Origin: Otis tarda
Taxonomy: Eukaryota > Chordata > Aves > Otidiformes > Otididae
Assembly (NCBI GenBank): GCA_026413225.1
Contig: CM048554.1
Coordinates: forward strand, 90,623,963 to 90,687,962
Reading direction: 5' to 3'
DNA length: 64,000 bases
In this document: positions 26,343 through 37,052 of the stretch, one piece after another
Position numbering within the stretch: position 1 is the stretch's first letter
How the letters are laid out: each line of letters opens with the position of its first letter
Translations under genes and position numbers: made by a program
Notes under the pieces: model-generated
What the model was told of the DNA's origin: nothing
What the model saw: only the letters and a program-made list of their open reading frames with translations
Database searches by the model: none

Positions 26343-27931
26343 CATCCGAACTTTTCAGAAAGGTAAAAATACACACACACAAAGAGAAACCCTAAAATTT
26401 TGTGAAAATAATTGGTCATGTAGAGGAAGTAGAAGGTTTGTGCCCCATCAGGGGAGAAGCTGATGTGGAGTCATTTTGCTTGGACACCAGAGAGTCCAGA
26501 GGAGAGCACAGGCTTGAGATACAGATCTGCAGGAAACCACATTTCATCATCTCTGCTGCTCATATTGTTAGGCATTCTCTCCTGAGAGAAACATTGAACC
26601 ATTATTCTTTACTCCCAGTGTGTCATTGTTGTGTTTGACCTTTTATTTATTTTTTAATGTATTGCACTGTCACTTACGATTAATTTAGATTTTGTTTGAT
26701 ACTGCTTATTGCATAGAAGACTTTTGACTATAACCAATGTGGAGTCTGTCACCTGGGTGTTCTTCGCTGTATATTTTTATGTCTGTTCATATCTCAGAAA
26801 GGAAATAATGGCTGTGATCATAAGTAGGAAAATAACTACTAATGGATTAGGTTGCATTAAATGGATTGTGAGACTAAGAAAACCAGCCATAACAGGGCTG
26901 AGGTTCTCAACTGTAACCACAATAAACCTTCTGAAATTTATTGGTGGTAGAACTGAAAGTCATAACCCAGAGAGGAACATAACGGTTAGATAGACTCAGC
27001 TTGACTATGGTATAATAGTCCCGTTCTTTTTATTTTTCTCCTTTCTCAGCTGAGAAATAAACCTCTAACATCACATCTTTTTCAAGACATCATTTGAAGA
27101 TTAAAATAAGTGGTTTTGTTGATATAATGTCTGTTTCCACTGAGAGCTGTATCAAAAGAGATCAAATAGATATCTTCTCTCTGAAAAACCTGGATTAATA
27201 TATACGGGCTGCCAGTGTCCTTCCAAATGGCAGAATGTGTTAAAGAGTAAGGTTTGTTTTATTCCTTTATAAGTAAGTGAAGTAAGCTATGAATTTACGT
27301 GCTTTCTTTAACAATGTCCCTAGCTTGTGCTTTGGAAGCAGGTGGCAGTAAAGCTGTACTATAGCAGAATTATGGGGACACATCTCTCTGTTTCTCACTG
27401 GACAAAGTTTCAGTCTGCATGATGTCAGATTTAGTAGGACCAATAACATTTAATATCTACAATTTTCATAAAGTTTTGTGGCTTTAAAATGTTACAGTAA
27501 TTAATTTCTTCTGTCTCAAGATATTCATGGTAAGTTTGGAATACATTGCCCATGGAAATCATTCGGTGAGAGGAGCGTGGTGACTCCTCCTGCACAGTAA
27601 CTTACTAAAGAGCTGAGTTTATCTTTTGGTCAGATATTTGACTTTTCTCACGTGGTATTTTTGTAGCCAAGCTTGTGTGGCAAACCTGAAAATATCAAAA
27701 TAGAGATAGGAAACAGGCAGTATGTTAGTGGAAGAAAAGGTAAATAGCATGGTCAAAGCTGACAAGAAAAATTATATGGAGTAGTTTCACTGTCTTTTAA
27801 AATTTTATTTATTTTGCTGAAAACTCATTTTGGAGAAAAAAGATGAGACCATGTCAAAACATCCCACTGACAGTTGTCTCTACCTGTGACTTCTATGTCC
27901 ATTGAGACAAACTATTCAAAACTCAATTGTT
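26343..27931. other. AT-rich DNA, nothing recognised
   Basis: No gene or mobile element recognised. Open frames are under 95 codons. A short ACACACAC run lies near 26,371-26,380. Confidence 0.4.
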
Positions 27932-27951
27932 GGGGGGGGGGGTGGGGGGGG
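27932..27951. repeat. G-run G11-T-G8
   Basis: Twenty bases that are all G except one T, in an otherwise AT-rich neighbourhood, followed by AAAGAGAGAGG. The run can form a G-quadruplex in principle and is also a likely sequencing or assembly weak point. Confidence 0.9.
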
Positions 27952-28691
27952 AAAGAGAGAGGCAAGTGGGTGAATTTTCAAGTTTCAGTGCAAAATTAAA
28001 ATCTCAAAAGTGTTTGTGATTAAAAATCTTTAGAGCACACAGCTCAGGTGAAAGTATATGGTGTTTTTACTTAAATTAAAAACCAAAAGACTTTGAATAC
28101 ACAATTTGTAACCTTTTTCTGCATACAGAAGGCATACAACAATTTGAAAACTTGCATTTCCTTTTTTTTTTTTTAATATGAAGAAATCTATCAGGGCTAA
28201 GCCTTTTCTACAAAACTATTAGCAAGTCAAGATTTGCCACTGGGTAGGTAGGAATCATTAATTGAAAAATTTCTCACCTCCTCTACAAAGAAATCTTTGA
28301 TGGCTTTGATTGCAATTAGAAAGCGCATTCTCTGAAATGGGCAAGTTGTGCTCCTTGCTCTTCCTTTCATCTTGATTAGAATGGTTACTGCATGCTCAGA
28401 ACTTCAAACAGCCTCTGCTGTCGGTTTTAAGAAAATATGACCAAATTAATGGCATAATTTATCAAGATGTTATAAAAATTTCAATACTAATTTTTTTTAA
28501 AAAACACTTTGACATATGGCCTTTCTATTACGAGCTAAATTTAATATGTTATTGAATACATGTTAAACTATTTGATGACAAGGTAATAAAAAGTTACGGA
28601 TTACCTGGGACTCTGCATGGCCACATATGTTTCCCTTTTAGCTAACCCTTGGCAGTTTCATTATCAACTCATAATTGCCAGCTCTGCTGTA
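27952..28691. other. AT-rich DNA, nothing recognised
   Basis: No gene or element recognised. A T tract lies near 28,161-28,174. Confidence 0.4.
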
Positions 28692-28734
28692 ATATATCCA
28701 TCTATTTATTGGTTATATATCCATCTATTTATTG
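28692..28734. repeat. 20-bp tandem repeat, 23-bp period
   Basis: ATATATCCATCTATTTATTG occurs twice perfectly (28,692-28,711 and 28,715-28,734) separated by GTT. The perfection suggests a recent local duplication. Confidence 0.93.
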
Positions 28735-30704
28735 CACATCATCATGAGCCAACCCCCAACTTCCCTAGTGCTGCCCAAAGGTGGAACAAAAAGGCAGACA
28801 CACTCTTTTTTTTTTTTTGTTCTGTTCGAAAAAAAGAAAAAAAAGAAATTATCTCTAAAAGAAGAGGGACAGGCTCAAACAATATTGTAATGGTTGCAGT
28901 CAAAGTGGAACCATTGAATGTGTCATTTCGTCAGTGTGCACTGTCTGAAATTTGTCTAGCTCTGGATTTAAAATAAATCCACCAGCAAAATATCATTTTT
29001 TACCTTAAAAACTTTTCTGGCTGTTAGGAGCCAGGAGGACATTTTCTCAACAGGACATAATCTCAACTTTAGCAAACAAATCAGGCTGACATAAAAGTTT
29101 ACCAACTATTGTGCATGCTCACTATAGCTGTTGTTTATTCAGAAGGCTTGCCTCTACTCAGTGATTGTGGGAGAAGTATAAATGTATTTAAATCTGTATA
29201 ACCACTATGTTGATGTGAGTATTAGTTGATATCACCTATAAATATGCTAACACCTTTATATTGATGTAACTGCATCTGCCAGAGCAGGCTGCAGTAATTT
29301 AGTTAAATCAGTTTTGCTATCAGGCAGCTAAATGAAGGGGGGAAAGTAAATGCTAGATACAGAGAAGGGCAGGTAATTTCTGTCACTACTTTGAAAACTG
29401 CTAGCTTTTCCAATCAACAGTAGATTTTTGTGAATAGAATAGGCATTCTTACGAAAACTGCAGTAAATGAAATGTCATTTTTATTGATAATGATGCTATT
29501 TGCTCTAGAGAACTCTTTACTGTTACAAGAGCTTATTCAGAACTTGCCAATCCCGTCTCTATCAGCCTTCCATTTCTCTGCAGCAAAGACATTAACTGAG
29601 TCCTATAAAGTTAATATTTAAGGATCTTGGGGATCATTCCTTCAAAATTTTGCATGAGCTTTTATCAGTAGCAGCGTTCTTTGTTGAGATGTACGTGCAG
29701 TACAAGACAGGGATGATTTTCCCACTGGGGACAAGGAATCCTTAAGTTCTTTTTTATTCTGCCCTCGATAAAACACAATATTGTCTAGGATTTGTGTAGG
29801 CTACATTTTCAACCTCTGGGAGCTCCCAGATCTGCAAAACAGAAAAAGTATGACACTAATTGAGTTTTCTTGTTTCCTTTCAAATTTCAGCGTTGTGACT
29901 CTGCTTGAGCATCTGGATATGACTGATTGTTCTCACTTCAGCCAGGGGACCGACTCCAGCATGCCATTCCTCCCTTTTCTGCTGCCTGCTTTCTCTTCAC
30001 TTCAATCCCAGAAGTCACTTTTCTTGAGACATGGGAAAGCCATCAGCATGTCCTGCTGCTCCAAGGGCTGTTTGCCTGCTGTCTTTGCTCTCCTGTGTGG
30101 GTGACATCTGCTTTCTTTCACAGGCTGGACAGAAAGCAGTGGCCAGAAGTGGCATCTTCCAGCTGAGTCCTTCACACCACCCAGAAAGTCAGGAGGCGAG
30201 ATGTCCCCGTGCTGTGTAGGTAACACACATGCACGGCCATGGAGGAGAAAGGACTGATGGGAGGTGGTGGACGATGGAGCAGCTGGGGCAGAGCCGAGGG
30301 CCACACGCAATCAGGCTGCTCAGTTGAGACGAGGTGGTGTTGAAAGGCTGTAAAATCTCACACCACTGGTGAATGCTGGCAGAGCAGCGAAAAGGCATCC
30401 AGCTGGCATGGCTGTTCTCTCCCCAGAAGAAAAGACTATAAATTACAGTTATGCTTTGAGAATGACTTATTGTTACACTGTTTATCTGCTGTTAGAGGCA
30501 TTTTGTTTTTCTGCTTTTAATAAAAATATTACTTGCCAAGCCATTTGTTTTGTATTTGCCAGTGGGGACAGTTTACCCACTGAGTCATTTGCACTGCTCA
30601 TTGCATCAGGATAATTTTTCCTGGTTGCTCGGCAAGGACTGGAATGGTGCTCTAGCAGTGATTTACCCTTAAATGTAAACCCCCCTATTGCTGTTTCCAT
30701 TCAG
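28735..30704. other. unannotated DNA
   Basis: No gene recognised. Overlapping open frames on both strands at 29,781-30,310 (up to 107 codons) have no recognisable domain. A CTTTCAAATTTCAG acceptor-like site at 29,877-29,890 is the only splice-like signal noted. Confidence 0.35.
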
Positions 30705-30917
30705 GTTACAAAATGGCTCATACCAATGACAGTCTGGCCTGCAGTGTTTATCCAGTACCTGTTCAAGAGGTGATGGTTACTATCGACAGCCAAACTTACC
30801 CAGATGCAAAGTGACAACTGGAAGGAGAAAGACTCTGTATCCTTCTGCCAAACTGAAGATGCCATTCCGTGCCGGGCGAAGGTGTTTGGGAGACAACCAG
30901 ACCCAACACCTTGGAAG
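30705..30917 (+). other. exon-like block (speculative)
   Basis: A 213-bp interval bounded by a good acceptor (CTGTTTCCATTCAG before 30,705) and a consensus donor (GGAAG then GTGAGC at 30,918). One frame starts ATG at 30,712 and runs 33 codons. Another is open for the second half after one stop. No frame is open throughout, so a coding internal exon is unlikely. A non-coding RNA exon, a 5' UTR exon or a chance pairing of splice-like signals all remain possible. I do not recognise a product. Confidence 0.15.
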
Positions 30918-33072
30918 GTGAGCCTCCTCTTGTGCCTAGTCCTGCTTTACCTGCAGAAAGGCTTTCAATGAAACAGCAGCAAAGAGTATGTTAATGTCCT
31001 TGCAGAGTATGACAGAGATTTAACTCATAGATTTTTTTTTTTTTTAATTAAATAAACAGAAGATTGTTGAATTTCTACCAGAACTTCTAACCTGCTTAGA
31101 ATTTCAAAACCAGTTTTAGGCTGGAGAAAAGAAATCTGACAATGAAGGAAAATATTCAAATCCTCCCCCACCCCACCCAAATAAAAAGAAAGAGGAAAAA
31201 AGTGATATGTCACTTTAGTATTAAAGTTAAAAGGCTTTGATGGTGAGAAGAACTTTGTAGAAGAGAAAATGATGGGGTTGACAAATCTTTAAAGAAGGGG
31301 AAATGGAGTGCTATTTTTAAAATTCTTTTATTCTTTTCAGATTGTGGTATTTTACAGAGCCTTACAGATGACAAAGCAGCTGCTTCTCTTGTGCTTGGCT
31401 GAATGCTTTCTCCACACACCACTGCGTTGAGGTTTTTTTCTTTTTGTGTCACATTGATCTTCTCTTGTTGCGCTGCCTCTAACATGCCATTAGGTGCCTC
31501 TGGCTGCCAATAGTGAGGGAGAAGATCAGGTTCTGGTGGGTAAACTGCCATTAGGCTCTTCCTGACATGACTTATAATATTATGGACCATGCCTGCTCTT
31601 TGAAGATATTTTGAGAGGTATAATCACCTTATACTTATTGTTTTTACTACTTGTACTGAGGGAGTTTCTAGAGGCCTTTGCCCAGATCTGTGTACAGATG
31701 TTGCACAGATGGATATTAAAAGGCAACATCTGCCTCCCAGAGCTTACCTTCGAACAGGTGAGATGGGAAAAAAGGCAATTATTGTCCCCAGTGTGCAGCA
31801 GGTACTTAAGCTCTCCGGTGCCACACAGAAAAAATTGGTCAAGCTTTGAATAGAAGTAACATGGGCAAGGAAGGAAGACACTACATGTATCCTAAAATAA
31901 CTACCTTCTAACAGCCTCTAAGGTGAAGTGGCATGTGAAAACTGTAATACAGGTACTTGCAGTGGATAACGCCTGAAAACAGAGTTAATCAGTCATTTTA
32001 GCCAGCCTGGCATCTCTCATTCATAATAAAGATGTTGATTGCTGCCCCTACTTGCCCCCCAAAAATCAAGATTGCCTTCTCACCAGTTTTCAGGAGTAGA
32101 CCAATAAAGGTCATGCTGCCCAATGCACTGCAGAGCAACTTCTTTAAACATGTGCAGAACAGCTTTATTATTCTTCCTTGGATCTTCCCCTAAAGTAGCT
32201 CTCTGTCTGTACTTTCTGCCAGGATGTGGCAATGATGCAGCCACTGGCATGTGGATGGTGTTGTCTGTCACATCAGTCAGTACTATCTGATGGGTTCTTA
32301 TCTGCCTGTAACTGTTGTCTCTTTGCTAAGGCCATGGGTGGTTAGGGCAGCATTTCCAATCTGTAGAGCACTTCACACAGCAGAAACTTAGTAGATGTTT
32401 GGTTTCTAGGTCCTGGGGTAATACATATATTAATACAAATAATAGTAATAAGCAACAGGAAATCATTCTCCAACTACATCTCTATGCTTGTACCCTCAAA
32501 TAGCCCCTCCCTCGCCCCTTGCTTTCTGCCACCCCCAAATACATTCAACACAGCTTGCCATATGTGGGAGCAATTTGCACTTGCTGACACTAAGGATGCC
32601 TCTCTAATAATTGAGAAGAATTAGCATAATGCTGGACTCATTGAGTTTCTATGTGGAAACAGTAACCTCCAGTGGTCATTTAGAGTCCAGTCATTTTCTA
32701 ACAGACTTCAGCAAGAGCAGTATTAGGTCCTTAATTTATACCTGGCTTTAAAATTTTCCTTGAAGCCCTAAATTATACATTCATAACCAATTTCTCATAC
32801 AACACATAACTGCTAGAACTGCACTCCTTCAAAGGTTTATTTTGCAGTTATTTACCTTTGCCGAGGGCTTTGAGATCCAGAAGTAAAAAATCCCAATGAA
32901 AATGAAAAGTAATACCAATTTTTACTGAAAAGCACCAGTGCTATAACTCTTTTAAGGAAACAGTGCAATTTATGTAGTGTCTGAACTTGGCTTAGGAATG
33001 TTATCTAGGTGCTAAGATCTTTTCTCCTTTTTAAACTGGGGGATATCCTTCCATTAGAGGGAAAGCTAAGAC
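30918..33072. other. unannotated DNA
   Basis: No gene or mobile element recognised. A minus-strand open frame at 31,210-31,590 (126 codons) shows no domain. A T tract lies near 31,032-31,046. Confidence 0.4.
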
Positions 33073-33514
33073 TAAGGAGGGCCACAAAGATGATCAGAGG
33101 GCTGGAGCACCTCTCCTAGGAGGACAGGCTGAGAGAGTTGGGGTTGTTCAGCCTGGAAAAGAGAAGACTCCAGGGAGACCTTATAGCAGCCTTCCAATAC
33201 CTAAAGGGGGTCTACAGGAAAGATGGGGAGAAACTTTTTAGCAGGGCCTGCTGCGATAGGACAAGGAGTAAATATTTTAAACTAGAAGGAGGTAGATTTA
33301 AATTAGAAATTTTTTTACAATGAGGGTGGTGGAACACTGGAACAGATTGCCTAGAGAGGTGGTAAATGCCCCATCCCTGGAAACATTCAAGGCCAGGTTG
33401 AATGAGGCTCTGAGCAATCTGATCTAGTCGAAGATATCCCTAATCCTTGCAGGGGGGGTTGGACTAGATGACCTTTAAAGTCCCATTCCACCCAAACTAT
33501 TCTATGATTCTATA
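33073..33514 (+). mobile_element. CR1 LINE fragment
   Basis: Sense, 5'-truncated CR1 of about 440 bp. It starts in the GGGCCACAAAGATGATCAGAG part of ORF2 and runs through the C-terminus to the 3' UTR and octamers. The frame at 33,138-33,323 ([20 protein letters not shown]) is then interrupted around the poly-T at 33,311. The 3' hairpin loop is altered (CCCTAATCCTTGCAGGGG). Confidence 0.95.
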
Positions 33515-34550
33515 AGAGTATTTTCTTATCTATTTTAAATTGTGTTCTTTAAGAGGTTAAATCTGAAGTTAGGCCTGCATCTAGGTGTTGCTGTACTTTG
33601 ACCAGTCAGCAATTGTATGAAACAGGGATGGAAGGGACCTGGGGAGGACTCCCAGCCTGTCTCCTTCAAGGCCAGGCCGGTTAAACCATTTCACCCCTCA
33701 TCTTCCTTCAGGCTGCAGTCCCACAGTACAGAGGCACAGGGAAGGCTGACAGTTTTATGTCTCTTTGTGGTTCCTATTTGTATTAAAGACCCTGACTGGA
33801 TCTGTTGTGGTCCTGGAGCTGCTGTATTTTGCTGATAGTGGCAGGACTGCAGAGACAAGTGTGACTTTTCCCTTTCCTTCAGGGGATTGACAATCACTGC
33901 CTGAGAGCTCAGAGGCTAAATCTTCAGAGTGTTACCTTGGGTTGCAACACGTTAATCTGGGCAAGCACAGCATGATTAGCCTTTCTGTCATTGGGTTTGC
34001 GAGGGAGCTGAGGGAACCTCACTGAATATGACTTGAGGGATCACAAGTCTTCCCCTGAAGTTTTTAATTTTTATTGTCTGCCTGGTGAGGTAAATTATTA
34101 CCTCCATTTGATTACCAAATCAAATGTATGTTTGTTTATATTTATGCTCCTGGGTGGTTACTGTCAACATAAATACTGCAGACTGCTCAGAGCTTTGAGT
34201 AGATCCAATCTGTCAAACTGGGAATCAAATATATTAAGCCCTGCTCCCTGAGGAATTTTTTTAAAATGTGCCACTGACAATGTTTGCAGCTGGGAGAACT
34301 TTATGGCTGGGTGTGGAGGAGTTTGATTTAGAGCTAAAGTGTCTGTGACACATCAAAAAGAGAATGGGAAAAAGTCTTGATGTTCTTCAGGGCCCCAATA
34401 GCATTGAAATCTGCACAGAAGCATCCCACTCTCCTGCAAAATGGCCAGTTGAGCTGGCTGCGATGGCTCCTCAGATGCTTCATGCCTAGTTAGTCCCAAG
34501 ACGGCAGGGGAACTGACTATATACTTCCTCCTATACTCTACCTACCCCAG
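33515..34550. other. unannotated DNA
   Basis: No gene or mobile element recognised. Open frames are under 75 codons. Confidence 0.4.
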
Positions 34551-34767
34551 GGAATGTTGTTTTGCGGCCCAAGGTGGTGCTCTACATTATTGCAACTGTG
34601 GGAAACAGAGAGCAGAGTTCAGCGTGGCACTGGATGGCTGTGACAAAGGAATGAGTAATGTCCTTGAGGACCAGACCGGAGAGATTCAGCTGGAGGTGCA
34701 TGCTCAGAGGGCTGGAAAGGCAAAGAATATCAAGCAGAAAGATAAAATCTTGTCTGATGGTGGATTG
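34551..34767 (+). other. exon-like block, open 72-codon frame (speculative)
   Basis: A 217-bp interval between a strong acceptor (pyrimidine-rich tract ending CTACCTACCCCAG at 34,550) and a consensus donor (GGATTG then GTAAGA at 34,768). The frame starting at 34,552 (GAA TGT TGT TTT) is open throughout, has several Cys in its first third, and contains VLEDQTGEIQLEV. I do not recognise the protein. There is a vague resemblance to the Cys-rich part of phospholipid scramblases, too weak to name. No partner exons were found, so chance or a pseudogene exon remain likely. Confidence 0.22.
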
Positions 34768-35747
34768 GTAAGATGCCTACTCTCTTAGCTTATCCCCACC
34801 TCCTGCTCAGAGAATCATCTGCTCCTGCTTTTTGAGGAGTGTCAAGCTCTCACCTGAAATCTGCAGGCTGATTTTTGTTGCTGACGTCTTCCCTTCCTCC
34901 ACCCATGGTGAATCTGCTCTGCCTCTGCTGCGAACCCAAATTCTACCCATGTGGGAGAAGCCACTCGGACTGAGGGCGTGCGTAAGAACTCCTACCTAAA
35001 TGAGGCAGTGCTTAGCCAAAGCTGGAAAAAGACAACACTAACAAAATGAAATTAAAGAAGACATAGCAGATGAAGGTAAAAAAAAAAAATAGGTGGCAAG
35101 CTGTAATTAATACGGCAAAATAGGTAATGAAAAGAGGAAAGTTAAAATATGAGTAATTAAAAAAGACCATAGGCAATGACTGGACCATAAAAGATAACCA
35201 TAGCCAACACAGCTGACGTTAGTTATGCCACAGCTGGCTTGTGTTCAGGGGGAAAACAGATGAAACAGGTGACCTGTGAGTGCTGTCTCTGAGTCCCTCT
35301 TTCTTTCAATTAAGGGTTACTTCTTAACTTTGTTTCTTCTAATAAGGACTGCAAAACCCAATTGGGAACCATTTTCCTTGATTTTTTATTGTTTCGCTTG
35401 TCTTTTTTTTTCTCTATGGCATTGTGATAGTTATCATCTTTGGCTCTCCTGTTTACGTCATTTGCAGGAAAATTACAATATGTGCCTGTCTGAGGTACCA
35501 ACTGACTGAACACTCAGAATACAATCAGTGATGCTCTCCTGGAAGGCAAACTATGTGCCTAAGAAAATGAAAGACATACTGGTGAGATTCATGGGGTGCA
35601 TGAGGACATGTTCCAAATTAGAGAACAGTGTCAACAGGTGGTGATGCACAGGATGATGATATTTATTTTTTTTAAAGTAGATGTGTAGTTCTCATTTACC
35701 TTTAAAGTATAAAAATTCCTATGTTATCCTACAGGAAATTTAGGCAT
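34768..35747. other. unannotated DNA
   Basis: No gene or mobile element recognised. It is A-rich near 35,077-35,088 and T-rich near 35,403-35,411. Confidence 0.4.
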
Positions 35748-36530
35748 TTCAACCAGGCCAAGTGCAAGGTCCTGCACCTGGGTCATGGCAATCCCAGGCA
35801 CAAATACAGGCTGGGCGGAGAATGGATTGAGAGCAGCCCTGAGGAGAAGGACTTGGGAGTGCTGGTGGACGAGAAGCTCAACATGAGCCGGCAATGCGCC
35901 CTTGCGGCCCAGAAGGCCAACCGCATCCTGGGCTGCATCAAGAGGAGCGTGGCCAGCAGGTCGAGGGAGGTGATTCTCCCCCTCTACTCTGCCCTGGTGA
36001 GACCCCACCTGCAGTACTGTGTCCAGTTCTGGAGCCCCCAATACAAGAAGGACATGGACCAGTTGGGGAAGGTCCAGAGGAGGGCCACAAAGATGATAAA
36101 AGGGCTGGAGCACCTCTCGTATGAGGACAGGCTGAGAGAATTGGGGCTGTTCAGCCTGGAGAAGAGGAGGCTCCGGGGAGACCTGATAGCGGTCTTCCAG
36201 TACCTCAGGGGGGCCTACAGGAAAGATGGGGAAAGGCTGTTTAGTAGGGCCTGTTGCAATAGGACGAGGGGTAATGGTTTTAAAATAGAGGGGGGAAGAT
36301 TTAGGTTGGAAATTAGGAAAAAAATTTTTACAATGCGAGTTATAGAACACTGGAACAGGTTGCCCAGAAAGGTGGTGGAGGCCCCATCCCTGGAAACGTT
36401 CAAGGCCAGGCTGGATGAGGCTCTGAGCAACCTGATCTAATCGAAGATGTCCCTGCTCCTTGCAGGGGGGTTGGACTAGATGACCTTTGAAGGTCCCTTC
36501 CAACCCTAACCATTCTATGATTCTATGATT
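35748..36530 (+). mobile_element. CR1 LINE fragment with open ORF2 C-terminus
   Basis: Sense, 5'-truncated CR1 of about 780 bp. An uninterrupted frame (to 36,440) encodes the post-RT C-terminal part of ORF2, from [20 protein letters not shown] to [13 protein letters not shown]. It is nearly colinear with residues 757-983 of the intact ORF2 at 52,868-55,819 with only scattered substitutions. The 3' UTR hairpin and ATTCTATGATTCTATGATT end are intact. A young insertion. The long antisense frame at 35,724-36,545 is a shadow of this coding sequence. Confidence 0.97.
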
Positions 36531-37028
36531 CAAATCTGGAAACATGGTAAAGCTATGAGCAGATCATCGCACCAGGTAAAATTACATGTGCTTCAGTTGA
36601 TCTTCACATAGATGACATATCTATAATATCAGGCCAAGAGAAGGTATGATTAAAATTTTTTAATGTGATGTTGTCCATGAAGTCTCAGTCAGATCTGCAT
36701 TGAAGTTCCATGCTACTAGATGCTGCATGAAGGCTGGAAATGTGCATTCATGTAGGTGGTCTTGCCTTAAATCATACCCGTTGGAAACAATAGTACCCAG
36801 ACGCTCTACATTGTACCCAAGCACTATATGCCTTGCAAATGGGAAGAAAGCTCTGAGATTCAGCATTTCTGTAAGGTAAATAATATCAAACAAAATGATT
36901 ACATTAGTGTTCTGGGATGTTTCCCTGACAGTGTCGATGAAACCCAATAAAAAGTCTCATGGTTACAAAGCTGTGTGTGAAAATCTGTTTGGATTGCCAT
37001 AGGAGTCCTATGGGTTTATCAAGGCTCC
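36531..37028. other. unannotated DNA
   Basis: Nothing recognised. A minus-strand open frame at 36,660-36,947 (95 codons) has no identifiable domain. Confidence 0.4.
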
Positions 37029-37052
37029 CACTCTCTCTCTCTCTCTCTCTCT
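37029..37052. repeat. (CT)n microsatellite
   Basis: A pure CT repeat of about 12 units followed by a T tract. Confidence 0.95.
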
